In this document: piece by piece, positions 1-4,780 of the stretch | Numbering within the stretch: position 1 is the first letter of the stretch | How the letters are laid out: each line of letters opens with the position of its first letter | Source: Rubrobacter sp. | GTDB lineage: Bacteria > Actinomycetota > Rubrobacteria > Rubrobacterales > Rubrobacteraceae | Reading direction: 5' to 3' | NCBI GenBank assembly: GCA_016781635.1 | Contig: JADDPY010000302.1 | Coordinates: 1 to 6,578, forward strand | Length of the DNA: 6,578 nucleotides | Notes under the pieces: generated by a model | What the model was told of the DNA's origin: nothing | Databases searched by the model: none | What the model saw: only the letters and a program-made list of their open reading frames with translations | Translations under genes and position numbers: made by a program

Positions 1-1
1 G

Positions 2-343
2 CGGGACCGGCTCGGTGCCGTCCTCGACCGGTTGCCCGAGCAGGGGGCCGCCGTGCTCCTCGCCCACGAGCCGGGCTTCGCCCTTTCGAGCGCCGCCACC
101 GGACGTTTCGACCTCCAGCTCTCCGGCCATTCCCACGGGGGACAGCTGCGCCTTCCGCTCCTCGGCGCTCCCCTCTACCCGCCGTACTCCCGCCCGTACC
201 CGGACGGTTTGTACGGGGTGCGGGGGATGCACGCATATACCAACCGGGGGCTCGGGACGGTGCTCTGCCACCTGCGCCTGAACTGTCGGCCCGAGATCTC
301 CGTCCTCACCCTCCGCTCCCGAAAAGGCGGTAACGAGAGATGA
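2..343 (+). CDS. Calcineurin-like metallophosphoesterase, C-terminal part (5' end outside window)
   Basis: The open frame runs in from the window edge, so only the last 113 residues are seen. The hallmark is LSGHSHGGQL about 40 residues in: the GHxHGGQ block of calcineurin-like phosphoesterases, whose histidines bind the active-site metal ions. After it come proline/tyrosine-rich loops and the YTNRGLGTV segment, with a final beta-strand near the end (EISVLTL). This ending resembles the YaeI/YkuE group of membrane-associated phosphoesterases, some of which cleave UDP-diacylglucosamine or related pyrophosphates; the substrate here cannot be told. An earlier part of the block, LLAHEPGFAL, fits the upstream His-containing motif. 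Its stop TGA (341-343) overlaps the next gene's ATG (340-342), so the two are probably translationally coupled. The family is secure; the physiological role is not. Confidence 0.88.
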   Translation, partial: RDRLGAVLDRLPEQGAAVLLAHEPGFALSSAATGRFDLQLSGHSHGGQLRLPLLGAPLYPPYSRPYPDGLYGVRGMHAYTNRGLGTVLCHLRLNCRPEISVLTLRSRKGGNER

Positions 344-978
344 ATGAGGCACCTACGGGCAAGCAGTCGAACCTGCGCGTCTACGACCGGGTGGGACCGC
401 TCTACGACGCCGTGATCGGCCCCGTCTCCCGCCGCGCCCGCGAGCGGGCCGTCGGCGCCCTGGACCTCGCGCCGGACGGGACGCTGCTCCTCGTCGGGGT
501 CGGGAGCGGTCTCGACCTCCCGCACCTGCCGCGCGGCCCACGAGGTCTCGGCGTGGACCTCAGCGACGGGATGCTCCGCCGCGCCCGCGCCCGCAAGGCG
601 GAGCTCGGGATGCCGAACTTCGAGCTTCGCAAGATGGACGCTCAGGACCTTGATCTCCCGGACGAGAGCTTCGACGCCGTCTACCTGCCGCTCATCGTCA
701 CCGTCGCCCCCGACGGCACCCGGGTCCTCGCCGAGGCCGCGCGCGTCGCGAAGCCCGGGGCCCGCCTGGTAGTCGTGGACAAGTTCTGGCCCGAGGGGCG
801 CCCCAGGCCCGCCCCCTTGCGCCTTGCTAGCCGGGTCCTCGGAAGCCTCGCCACCCACGTCGACCGCCGGTTCTCCGAGATGCATGCGGGAGCGCCGCAC
901 CTAGAGATCATCGGGGACGAGCACCTCGCCCTCGGAGGCTTCTTCAGGCTCGTCACCCTCCGCAAGCCCGCCTCCTAG
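340..978 (+). CDS. Class I SAM-dependent methyltransferase (UbiE/PmtA-like)
   Basis: A complete 212-residue protein of the usual size for a single-domain class I methyltransferase. Visible elements: an N-terminal helix with YDRVGPLYDAVIG (residues 15-27) as in UbiE/phosphatidylethanolamine methyltransferase-like proteins; motif I LLLVGVGSGLDL (49-60), the glycine loop that binds SAM; acidic D73 in GVDLSDGML, expected to contact the SAM ribose; motif II/III MDAQDLDLPDESFDAVYLP; and post-motif ARVAKPGARLVVVDKF. The C-terminal strand LGGFFRLVTLRK is typical. The acceptor could be a phospholipid, quinone precursor or small molecule; sequence alone does not say. It starts at an ATG overlapping the stop of the phosphoesterase gene, preceded by a purine-rich GAGAG, and is probably cotranscribed with it. 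No evidence for a narrower name. Confidence 0.88.
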   Translation: MNEAPTGKQSNLRVYDRVGPLYDAVIGPVSRRARERAVGALDLAPDGTLLLVGVGSGLDLPHLPRGPRGLGVDLSDGMLRRARARKAELGMPNFELRKMDAQDLDLPDESFDAVYLPLIVTVAPDGTRVLAEAARVAKPGARLVVVDKFWPEGRPRPAPLRLASRVLGSLATHVDRRFSEMHAGAPHLEIIGDEHLALGGFFRLVTLRKPAS

Positions 979-992
979 GCGCCTGCGGCGCC
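978..992 (+). terminator. GC-rich hairpin after the methyltransferase gene (weak terminator candidate)
   Basis: Two copies of the self-complementary hexamer GGCGCC flank a TGC loop, giving a 6-bp all-GC hairpin that begins at the last base of the stop codon. There is no T tract after it, so intrinsic termination is doubtful; it could slow polymerase or block RNA decay. Confidence 0.35.
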
Positions 993-1000
993 GCCCTCGC

Positions 1001-1006
1001 TATACT
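1001..1006 (+). promoter_or_regulatory. Putative -10 box for the selenoprotein gene
   Basis: TATACT stands out in very GC-rich DNA and matches the -10 consensus at 5 of 6 positions, about 100 bases before the selenoprotein start. The expected -35 position holds the GGCGCC hairpin and no TTGACA-like hexamer, so the promoter may be activator-dependent or use another sigma factor. Confidence 0.4.
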
Positions 1007-1012
1007 CCGGCC

Positions 1013-1098
1013 TCCGTCGAGGAAAGACGGATGCATTGGGTGTAGCGGGTCGTTACGAGGGGTACTCAGCCCTCGTAGGAGGGACACCAGACCACCCG
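1013..1098 (+). promoter_or_regulatory. Structured 5' leader of the selenoprotein mRNA
   Basis: Two hairpins lie between the -10 box and the start codon. The first pairs TCCGTC (1013-1018) with GACGGA (1026-1031) around a purine loop. The second pairs TACGAGGG (1054-1061) with CCCTCGTA (1070-1077), 8 perfect base pairs with an 8-base loop. It can be enclosed by GGTGT (1039-1043) with ACACC (1084-1088). A competing pairing, CGGGT (1046-1050) with ACCCG (1094-1098), would reach the first base of the ribosome binding site. No known riboswitch class is recognised. The pairings are read directly; a regulatory role is inference. Confidence 0.4.
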
Positions 1099-1102
1099 GA
1101 GG
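1098..1102 (+). promoter_or_regulatory. Ribosome binding site of the selenoprotein gene
   Basis: GGAGG lies 6 bases before the ATG at 1109. It is the strongest Shine-Dalgarno match nearby and fixes the start; no comparable site precedes the downstream half that begins after the TGA, which argues against that half being translated on its own. Confidence 0.7.
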
Positions 1103-1108
1103 CTACAA

Positions 1109-2014
1109 ATGCTCGACTCGAAGCGGCGAACCCCCGAATTGACTTCCCTAAGCGGGTCGCGTCCCGAGGGGAGCGAGCCGCAACTGAGCGAGTACAACTA
1201 CGAGCACTTCCGTCTCAAACACCTGATCGCCGACTTACTAAAGACCGCGAGGGGCGAGGGGATCGGTCCCGGTGAAGAAGCCCCGGACTTCGAACTCGAA
1301 TCTACCGGGGGCGACAGGGTTCGTCTGAGTGATCTGCGAGGCCGCCCCGTGGTGTTGCGCTTCGGCAGCTTCACCTGACCGCTCACCACCGGCGCGGTCG
1401 CGCCGCTGAAAGAGCTCCACGAGCGCTACGGCGAACGAGTCCGGTTCGTGGATGTCGCCATCCGCCAGGCGCACCCCGGCAAGCGCCGTAGTTTCTACCG
1501 GAGCTACGAGGAGAAGCTGGAGGGGGCCCGGGAGGGCAGGCGGGAGGAGGGCATCCCTTGGACCATTCTCGTCGACGACTATGCGGGGACGTGGCACCGG
1601 ACATACAGCTCCGAGATGACGGACCCGGTCTTCCTGATCGACGCGGACGGGCGCGTCTCCTTTTACCTGATGTGGGCGCACGCACCAACCTTGAAACGGG
1701 TCATCGACGAGCTCCTGGAACGGGACGGTCGGGGGGTGGTCGCCGGTGGTATCGACAGGATGGTCCACCTCTTCGCCTCGTTCGTAAACGGCTACCACGG
1801 CCTCATGCGGGGCGGCAAGCGGGCGGTACGCGAGTACAACACCGGCGCGTTCGGGGCCGGCGCCCTGACCTTTCTCGGGGGCAAGGCCAAGCCCCTGCTG
1901 GCGCCTCTCGCGTTGCGCGCCGAGCCGCTGCCCGCGGGGGCTCGACTCGCCCTGCTACTCGGGGGCCTGGCGTCCGCCTCGCTCGTCGTAAAGCTCTCCC
2001 ACCGTCGCGGTTAG
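1109..2014 (+). CDS. Deiodinase-like thioredoxin-fold selenoprotein, in-frame TGA = Sec90
   Basis: One 301-residue frame is interrupted only by TGA at 1376-1378. Residues 53-89 (GPGEEAPDFELES, then RVRLSDLRGRPVVLRFGSFT) are the start of an AhpC/TSA-like thioredoxin fold and lead into FGSFT-U-PLT, matching the FGSxTUPPF active site of iodothyronine deiodinases. After the TGA the fold continues: helix APLKELHERYG, strand RFVDVAIRQAHP, IPWTILVDD, DPVFLIDADGRVSFY. Sec90 to His122 is 32 residues, equal to Sec126-His158 of DIO1; the deiodinase Glu two before that His is Gln120 here. A hairpin with a GGUC loop follows the TGA. Residues 210-301 are an extra region with a likely membrane helix at about 278-294. 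The substrate is unknown; iodothyronine is unlikely in a bacterium, and a peroxide, thiol or halogenated compound is possible. The alternative, a nonsense-mutated cysteine homolog, is less likely given the SECIS. Confidence 0.85.
1381..1415 (+). promoter_or_regulatory. Bacterial SECIS element for Sec90
   Basis: Immediately downstream of the TGA, CGGCGC (1390-1395) pairs perfectly with GCGCCG (1400-1405) around the tetraloop GGTC (1396-1399). Below a C-C mismatch, CA (1387-1388) pairs with TG (1407-1408), and GCTC (1381-1384) pairs with GAGC (1412-1415). Seventeen bases separate the TGA from the loop. The well-studied E. coli fdhF SECIS also has a GGUC apical loop, about 18 bases after its UGA, with a 4-bp upper stem and a bulged U below. 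The bulged U is not obvious here; the mismatch may take its place. This would recruit SelB with Sec-tRNA. The element is itself coding sequence. Confidence 0.75.
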
Positions 2015-2039
2015 GGCTTTCGTGGACCCCGAGCTCATA

Positions 2040-2045
2040 GATAAT
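2040..2045 (+). promoter_or_regulatory. Putative -10 box for the small membrane protein gene
   Basis: GATAAT matches the -10 consensus at 5 of 6 positions, about 80 bases before the ATG at 2124. No convincing -35 box is seen at 16-18 bases upstream. It would let this gene be transcribed independently of the selenoprotein gene. Confidence 0.3.
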
Positions 2046-2077
2046 CGCTTCTGGAAGACCGCCGGGTGCGGCTTTGG

Positions 2078-2095
2078 CGCTTGTGTGAACGAGCG
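2078..2095 (+). other. GNRA-capped hairpin in the leader before 2124
   Basis: CGCTTGT (2078-2084) pairs with ACGAGCG (2089-2095), with one G-U pair, around a GTGA tetraloop of the stable GNRA class. It lies in the presumed 5' UTR of the small membrane protein gene. It may be an RNA stability or docking element; function unknown. Confidence 0.3.
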
Positions 2096-2123
2096 GCGTC
2101 GTTCGCGCTGCCTGGAGGTCTAG

Positions 2124-2549
2124 ATGGGTCTGCTGCTCAAGCTACTTTCTACGGCCGCCGCGGGTGCTCTGGACGTGTGGGTCGGGATCTTCACCGGCGT
2201 GGCCCTGGGGCTCCACCCCATCTCGAGCGGCGTCGTCAGCATAGCGAGTGCCGTCGTCGCGGTGATGCTCGTGGTCGTATTGGGTGAGCGGTTGCAGGGG
2301 CGGATCTACCGCAGCCGCCGTCTCCTTAGGCGCCGCGAGCGCATAGAGCGCGTCTGGAAACGCTACGGGATCCCGGGCGTGGCCTTGCAAGCCCCGCTGC
2401 TCACGGGACCGCTCCTTGCGACCGTCCTGGCCCTGGGCCTCGGCGCCCCTCCGCGCCCCCTCCTAGTCTGGATGATCGCCAGTATAGTTTTGTGGGGGGC
2501 GGCCCTCACCGGAGCCGCGGCCCTGGGTCTCTCGTTGTTTTTCGGCTAG
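2124..2549 (+). CDS. Small multidrug-export-like membrane protein (Sm_multidrug_ex family)
   Basis: A 141-residue very hydrophobic protein. Two N-terminal membrane segments (about residues 10-32 and 36-54) are followed by a highly basic cytoplasmic loop, YRSRRLLRRRERIERVWKRYG (about 62-82). Then comes IPGVALQAPLLTGPLLATVLALGLGAPPRPLL and a last membrane helix to the C-terminus. The R-Y-G-I-P-G start, the PLLTGPLLA stretch and the LGAPPRPLLVWM segment resemble the small multi-drug export protein family (PF06695), whose transport substrates are poorly defined. The start is set by GGAGG at 2114-2118, five bases before the ATG. It converges with the RraA-like gene: its stop TAG (2547-2549) and that gene's stop share CTAG. 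The family assignment is from remembered family features, not a search. Confidence 0.72.
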   Translation: MGLLLKLLSTAAAGALDVWVGIFTGVALGLHPISSGVVSIASAVVAVMLVVVLGERLQGRIYRSRRLLRRRERIERVWKRYGIPGVALQAPLLTGPLLATVLALGLGAPPRPLLVWMIASIVLWGAALTGAAALGLSLFFG

Positions 2550-3043
2550 GCGTGCCGCAACTCGCGGTCCGAGATCACGATGCCGTCCTCGTCGGCGTAG
2601 AGGTACTCGCCGGGAGATAGCTTCACCCCGGCGAGGCTTAGCGGTGTGTTGCGCTCGCCGGTCCCCTCCTTGGCGCTCCTCCTCGGTGATGTATTAAGGG
2701 CCTTCACCCCGATGGGGATAGAGGAGATCTCCGCCGAGTCGCGGATGCAGCCATACACCACGATCCCCGCCCAGCCGTTCTCGTGCGCGAGCGCGGCGAG
2801 CTGATCCCCAACCAGGGCGTACCTTGTCGACCCACCACCGTCCACGACGAGTACCCGACCCTGCCCATCCTCTTCCAGCGCCGCGCGCACGAGCGCGTTG
2901 TCCTCGAAGACCCGGACGGTCGAGATGGGACCCCGGAAAGACGAGACCCCGCCGTAGTCCCGGAACACGGGTTCCGCTATCCTCACGTCCTCACCGAACT
3001 CGTCGCACAAATCTGCCGTCGCGAAGCCCCCCGTCTCTTCCAT
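2546..3043 (-). CDS. RraA-like / HMG aldolase-family protein
   Basis: A complete 165-residue protein, the usual RraA length. It opens with TADLCDEFGEDVRIAEPVF and carries GGVSSFRGPISTV, FEDNALVR, GRVLVVDGGGSTRYALVGD (62-80), YGCIRD (97-102) and YADEDGIVI near the end, all in family order. E. coli RraA binds and inhibits RNase E; other members are class II 4-hydroxy-4-methyl-2-oxoglutarate/oxaloacetate aldolases using a divalent metal held by an RD pair. E. coli RraA has RQ at that place, whereas here it is R101-D102 with G79-D80, so an active aldolase or oxaloacetate decarboxylase is plausible. It is often mis-annotated as a menaquinone methyltransferase. Its ATG directly abuts the stop codon of the upstream nitronate monooxygenase gene, so the two form an operon. 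Confidence 0.9.
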   Translation of the reverse strand: MEETGGFATADLCDEFGEDVRIAEPVFRDYGGVSSFRGPISTVRVFEDNALVRAALEEDGQGRVLVVDGGGSTRYALVGDQLAALAHENGWAGIVVYGCIRDSAEISSIPIGVKALNTSPRRSAKEGTGERNTPLSLAGVKLSPGEYLYADEDGIVISDRELRHA

Positions 3044-4120
3044 CTACGCCCCCGAACCTTTCTCTTTGCCGTCCCACGTCACGATCTCCGACGCCAAGGC
3101 CACCGTCTTCTCTACCACCTCGGCCGCCGGTACCGGCCGGGCGAGGCGCGGGGCCTGCCCGGACCACAGGGACATGAACTCCGTGCGGTCCGCCTTCGCC
3201 GCCGCCGCTCGAACGTCCCGGGTGTGGGCGTTCTGCACCGGGTACTCCGGGACGTCGACCCCCTCCATCTCCTCGGTGAAGCGGTTCTTGAGGCCCCGGG
3301 CGGCCTTGCCGGAGAAGGCGCGGGTGACGGTAGTCTCCTCCTCCGTCGCCCCGAGCACGGCCCGCTTGTACCCCTCGTGCGCTCCACTCTCCGGGCAGGC
3401 GAGAAAGGCCGTCCCCATCTGCACCCCGTCGGCCCCGAGCGCGAGCGAGGCCGCGAGCCCCCGCCCGTCCATGATCCCACCGGCCGCCAGCACGGGAATG
3501 CCCACGGAGTCCACGACTTGCGGCACGAGTGCCATCGTCCCGACGAGCCCCCCTTCGTGCGGCCCGAGAAAAGTCCCCCGGTGCCCACCGGCCTCCGCCC
3601 CCTGCGCCGTGACCGCGTCGACCCCGGCCGCCTCGACCGCCACCGCCTCCCGCACGGTCGTCGCCGTCCCGGCGGTCGCTATTCCAGCCTCCCGAAGCGC
3701 GTCGAGGTGTTCCTTCTCCGGCACACCGAAGGTGAAGCTGAAGACGGGCACCCGCTCTTCAAGGACGACCGCGAGCTGGTCCTCGAAGGACTGGACGTAG
3801 GAGAGCTCCCCGGGCGTCTCTATACCGAGCTCCTCGCGGTAGGCGGCGAGGGAAGCCCCGATCTCCTCCGGGTCGTACGCGGAAGGGTCGAACGGCTCCG
3901 GAACGAACAGGTTCACGGCGAAGGGCTTCTGCGTGAGCGCCCGGATCTCCTCCACGGCCATTCGGATCGCCGCCGGCGTCATATACGCCGCCCCCAGGGT
4001 CCCTAGCCCCCCGGCCTCCGAGACCGCCGCGACCAGCCGGGGCGTTGTCGGTCCGCCCGCCATGCCAGCTTGCACGACCGGGTGCTCTATTCCCAATAAA
4101 CGCGTGATCCTCGTCTCCAA
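3044..4120 (-). CDS. Nitronate monooxygenase (class I, FMN-dependent)
   Basis: This 358-residue TIM-barrel flavoenzyme oxidises alkyl nitronates, such as the toxin propionate-3-nitronate, with O2. Visible class I features: ETRITRLLGIEHPVVQAGMAG at the start, where the PxxQAxMAG loop binds FMN; TPRLVAAVSEAGGLGTLGAAYMTP; KPFAVNLFVP; TAQGAEAGGHRGTF with the probable catalytic His180; IPVLAAGGIMDGRG and GADGVQMGTAFLACPES, the FMN-phosphate region. I chose the TTG at 4120 because GGAGG (4130-4126) sits exactly 5 bases before it and homologs begin near TRITxLLGIEHP. A TTG 12 bases upstream at 4132, with AGGTGA before it, would add four residues. Its stop touches the ATG of the RraA-like gene, giving a two-gene operon, perhaps for carbon-skeleton salvage; that link is inference. 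Confidence 0.92.
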   Translation of the reverse strand: METRITRLLGIEHPVVQAGMAGGPTTPRLVAAVSEAGGLGTLGAAYMTPAAIRMAVEEIRALTQKPFAVNLFVPEPFDPSAYDPEEIGASLAAYREELGIETPGELSYVQSFEDQLAVVLEERVPVFSFTFGVPEKEHLDALREAGIATAGTATTVREAVAVEAAGVDAVTAQGAEAGGHRGTFLGPHEGGLVGTMALVPQVVDSVGIPVLAAGGIMDGRGLAASLALGADGVQMGTAFLACPESGAHEGYKRAVLGATEEETTVTRAFSGKAARGLKNRFTEEMEGVDVPEYPVQNAHTRDVRAAAAKADRTEFMSLWSGQAPRLARPVPAAEVVEKTVALASEIVTWDGKEKGSGA

Positions 4121-4125
4121 ACCGG

Positions 4126-4130
4126 CCTCC
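4126..4130 (-). promoter_or_regulatory. Ribosome binding site favouring the TTG start at 4120
   Basis: On the minus strand GGAGG is followed by CCGGT and then TTG. The spacing is ideal and decides the start over the alternative TTG at 4132, in whose coding sequence this site would lie. Confidence 0.55.
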
Positions 4131-4153
4131 AACTCTCACCTCATGAGACCCGC

Positions 4154-4159
4154 ATTCTA
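4154..4159 (-). promoter_or_regulatory. Putative -10 box of the nitronate monooxygenase-RraA operon
   Basis: TAGAAT on the minus strand matches the -10 consensus at 5 of 6 positions, about 35 bases before the chosen start. No good -35 hexamer is at the expected distance. It leaves a short leader, and it places the 4204-4376 element upstream of, not inside, this operon's mRNA. Confidence 0.35.
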
Positions 4160-4203
4160 AACAAGGCGCCGCCAGGGTTCCGACCAAACTAGGTTACGAA
4201 TAG

Positions 4204-4376
4204 CGGGTTCTGTCGGTCTTTTGGTGAAAAGGAGGGCTGGAGGCCCTGCACGAACCTCGGAGCGCCGCGAAGGGCCGTCGATCGGTAGCGTAACGCCTAC
4301 AACACCCGAGGAAGGCCCACGAAGGGGGCCATTTCTCACGTGCTGAGGGTCCATTACCAAAAAGCCGACAGACCCG
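4204..4376. repeat. 173-bp element bounded by long inverted repeats: candidate structured RNA or MITE
   Basis: The left arm (4204-4225) reads CGGGTTCTGTCGGTC then TTTTGGT. The right arm (4357-4376) is its reverse complement apart from one extra T and a TC/CT difference, roughly 19 of 22 positions. Inside, further pairings stack in order: GGCCC (4242-4246) with GGGTCC (4347-4352, one bulge), GCACG (4248-4252) with CGTGC (4339-4343), and CCTCGG (4255-4260) with CCGAGG (4306-4311). Local hairpins lie at 4285-4300 and 4314-4330. The result is a long branched rod closed by about 20 pairs. AAT occurs just outside both arms, at 4199-4201 and 4377-4379, a weak possible target duplication. No convincing protein is encoded. 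It accounts for most of the gene-free stretch 4133-4460. The strand is undecided. Confidence 0.5.
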
Positions 4377-4421
4377 AATGGTGGCTTCTTGGTGAAGCGG
4401 TGCACGAGGGTGTCCGTGCGG

Positions 4422-4451
4422 TTGCTCGCCGTGCCGCGGCACGGGTACACT
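4422..4451 (+). promoter_or_regulatory. Putative promoter of the zinc-ribbon gene with an embedded 16-bp palindromic operator
   Basis: TTGCTC (4422-4427) and TACACT (4446-4451) are separated by 18 bases. Within that spacer CCGTGCCG (4429-4436) and CGGCACGG (4437-4444) make a perfect 16-bp palindrome, the typical place for a dimeric repressor or MerR-type activator to act. The GTG start at 4461 is only 9 bases after the -10 box. Confidence 0.4.
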
Positions 4452-4460
4452 GGGTTCCTC

Positions 4461-4688
4461 GTGTTCGGCCCGACCAAATGCCCGCGCTGCTCTTCGAGGG
4501 ATACCGTGAAGATCGTTTACGGCGCTGTCACGCCTCGTAGCAAGCTACAGGCCGCGGCCGGCCAGATACGCCTGGGCGGGGCCCCAAGCGACCCGGAGAG
4601 GCCCAACAGACATTGCAGAACGTGCGCCAACGAATGGGAGACGGCCCTCAGCAGGTCGATGCGGAGCGCCAGTCCCCCCGGCGCGTAG
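4461..4688 (+). CDS. Zinc-ribbon miniprotein, possibly leaderless mRNA
   Basis: A 75-residue protein. TKCPRCSSRDTVKIVYG (5-21) is followed by LGGAPSDPERPNRHCRTCANEW (38-59). Two CxxC pairs, C7/C10 and C52/C55, should bind one zinc ion, and the conserved W59 closes the ribbon. This architecture (CPRCGSRD-IVYG-LGG-C-CxxCGxEW) matches a widespread small uncharacterised zinc-ribbon family of actinobacteria; its function is unknown. The residues after about 61 are low-complexity (SRSMRSASPPGA) and may be a poorly conserved tail. I chose GTG at 4461 because homologs start just before the first CPxC, and because a -10 box ends 9 bases earlier with no Shine-Dalgarno site, suggesting a leaderless transcript. 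A TTG at 4389 would add 24 residues of unlikely sequence. The glycine normally after the second CxxC is A56 here. Confidence 0.65.
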   Translation: MFGPTKCPRCSSRDTVKIVYGAVTPRSKLQAAAGQIRLGGAPSDPERPNRHCRTCANEWETALSRSMRSASPPGA

Positions 4689-4753
4689 AAAAGTGGCGCA
4701 ACCAATTCGTCTCGAAGAGGGGTTGGCACGGACTTCGGCGCAAAGTCTTTTAT

Positions 4754-4774
4754 TGGCTATTAGCAGCCTAGCCA
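4754..4774. terminator. Weak hairpin downstream of the glycosyltransferase gene
   Basis: TGGCTA (4754-4759) pairs with TAGCCA (4769-4774) around a 9-base loop, just after the glycosyltransferase stop on the minus strand. No proper T run follows on either strand, so it is only a possible terminator. Confidence 0.25.
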
Positions 4775-4780
4775 CCTACT

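Noticed and set aside
175..900. 241-residue minus-strand open frame
   Set aside because: Antisense to the phosphoesterase and methyltransferase genes, which have clear motifs; its own sequence is low-complexity.
1013..1108. A tRNA, including tRNA-Sec, in the selenoprotein leader
   Set aside because: The stems do not form a cloverleaf; there is no acceptor stem or T-arm consensus.
1376..1378. TGA as an ordinary stop or a nonsense mutation (two genes or a pseudogene)
   Set aside because: The TGA falls exactly at the deiodinase Sec position, the frame continues through a conserved fold, there is no ribosome binding site for the downstream half, and a SECIS-like hairpin follows at the expected distance.
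2783..4006. 407-residue plus-strand open frame
   Set aside because: It lies opposite the nitronate monooxygenase and RraA-like genes, is Arg/Pro-rich and shows no domain; it is a high-GC antisense shadow.
4157..4477. 106-residue minus-strand open frame across the inverted-repeat element
   Set aside because: It runs through both repeat arms and the zinc-ribbon promoter, has no recognisable domain, and its two similar FTK-rich segments only reflect the DNA repeats.
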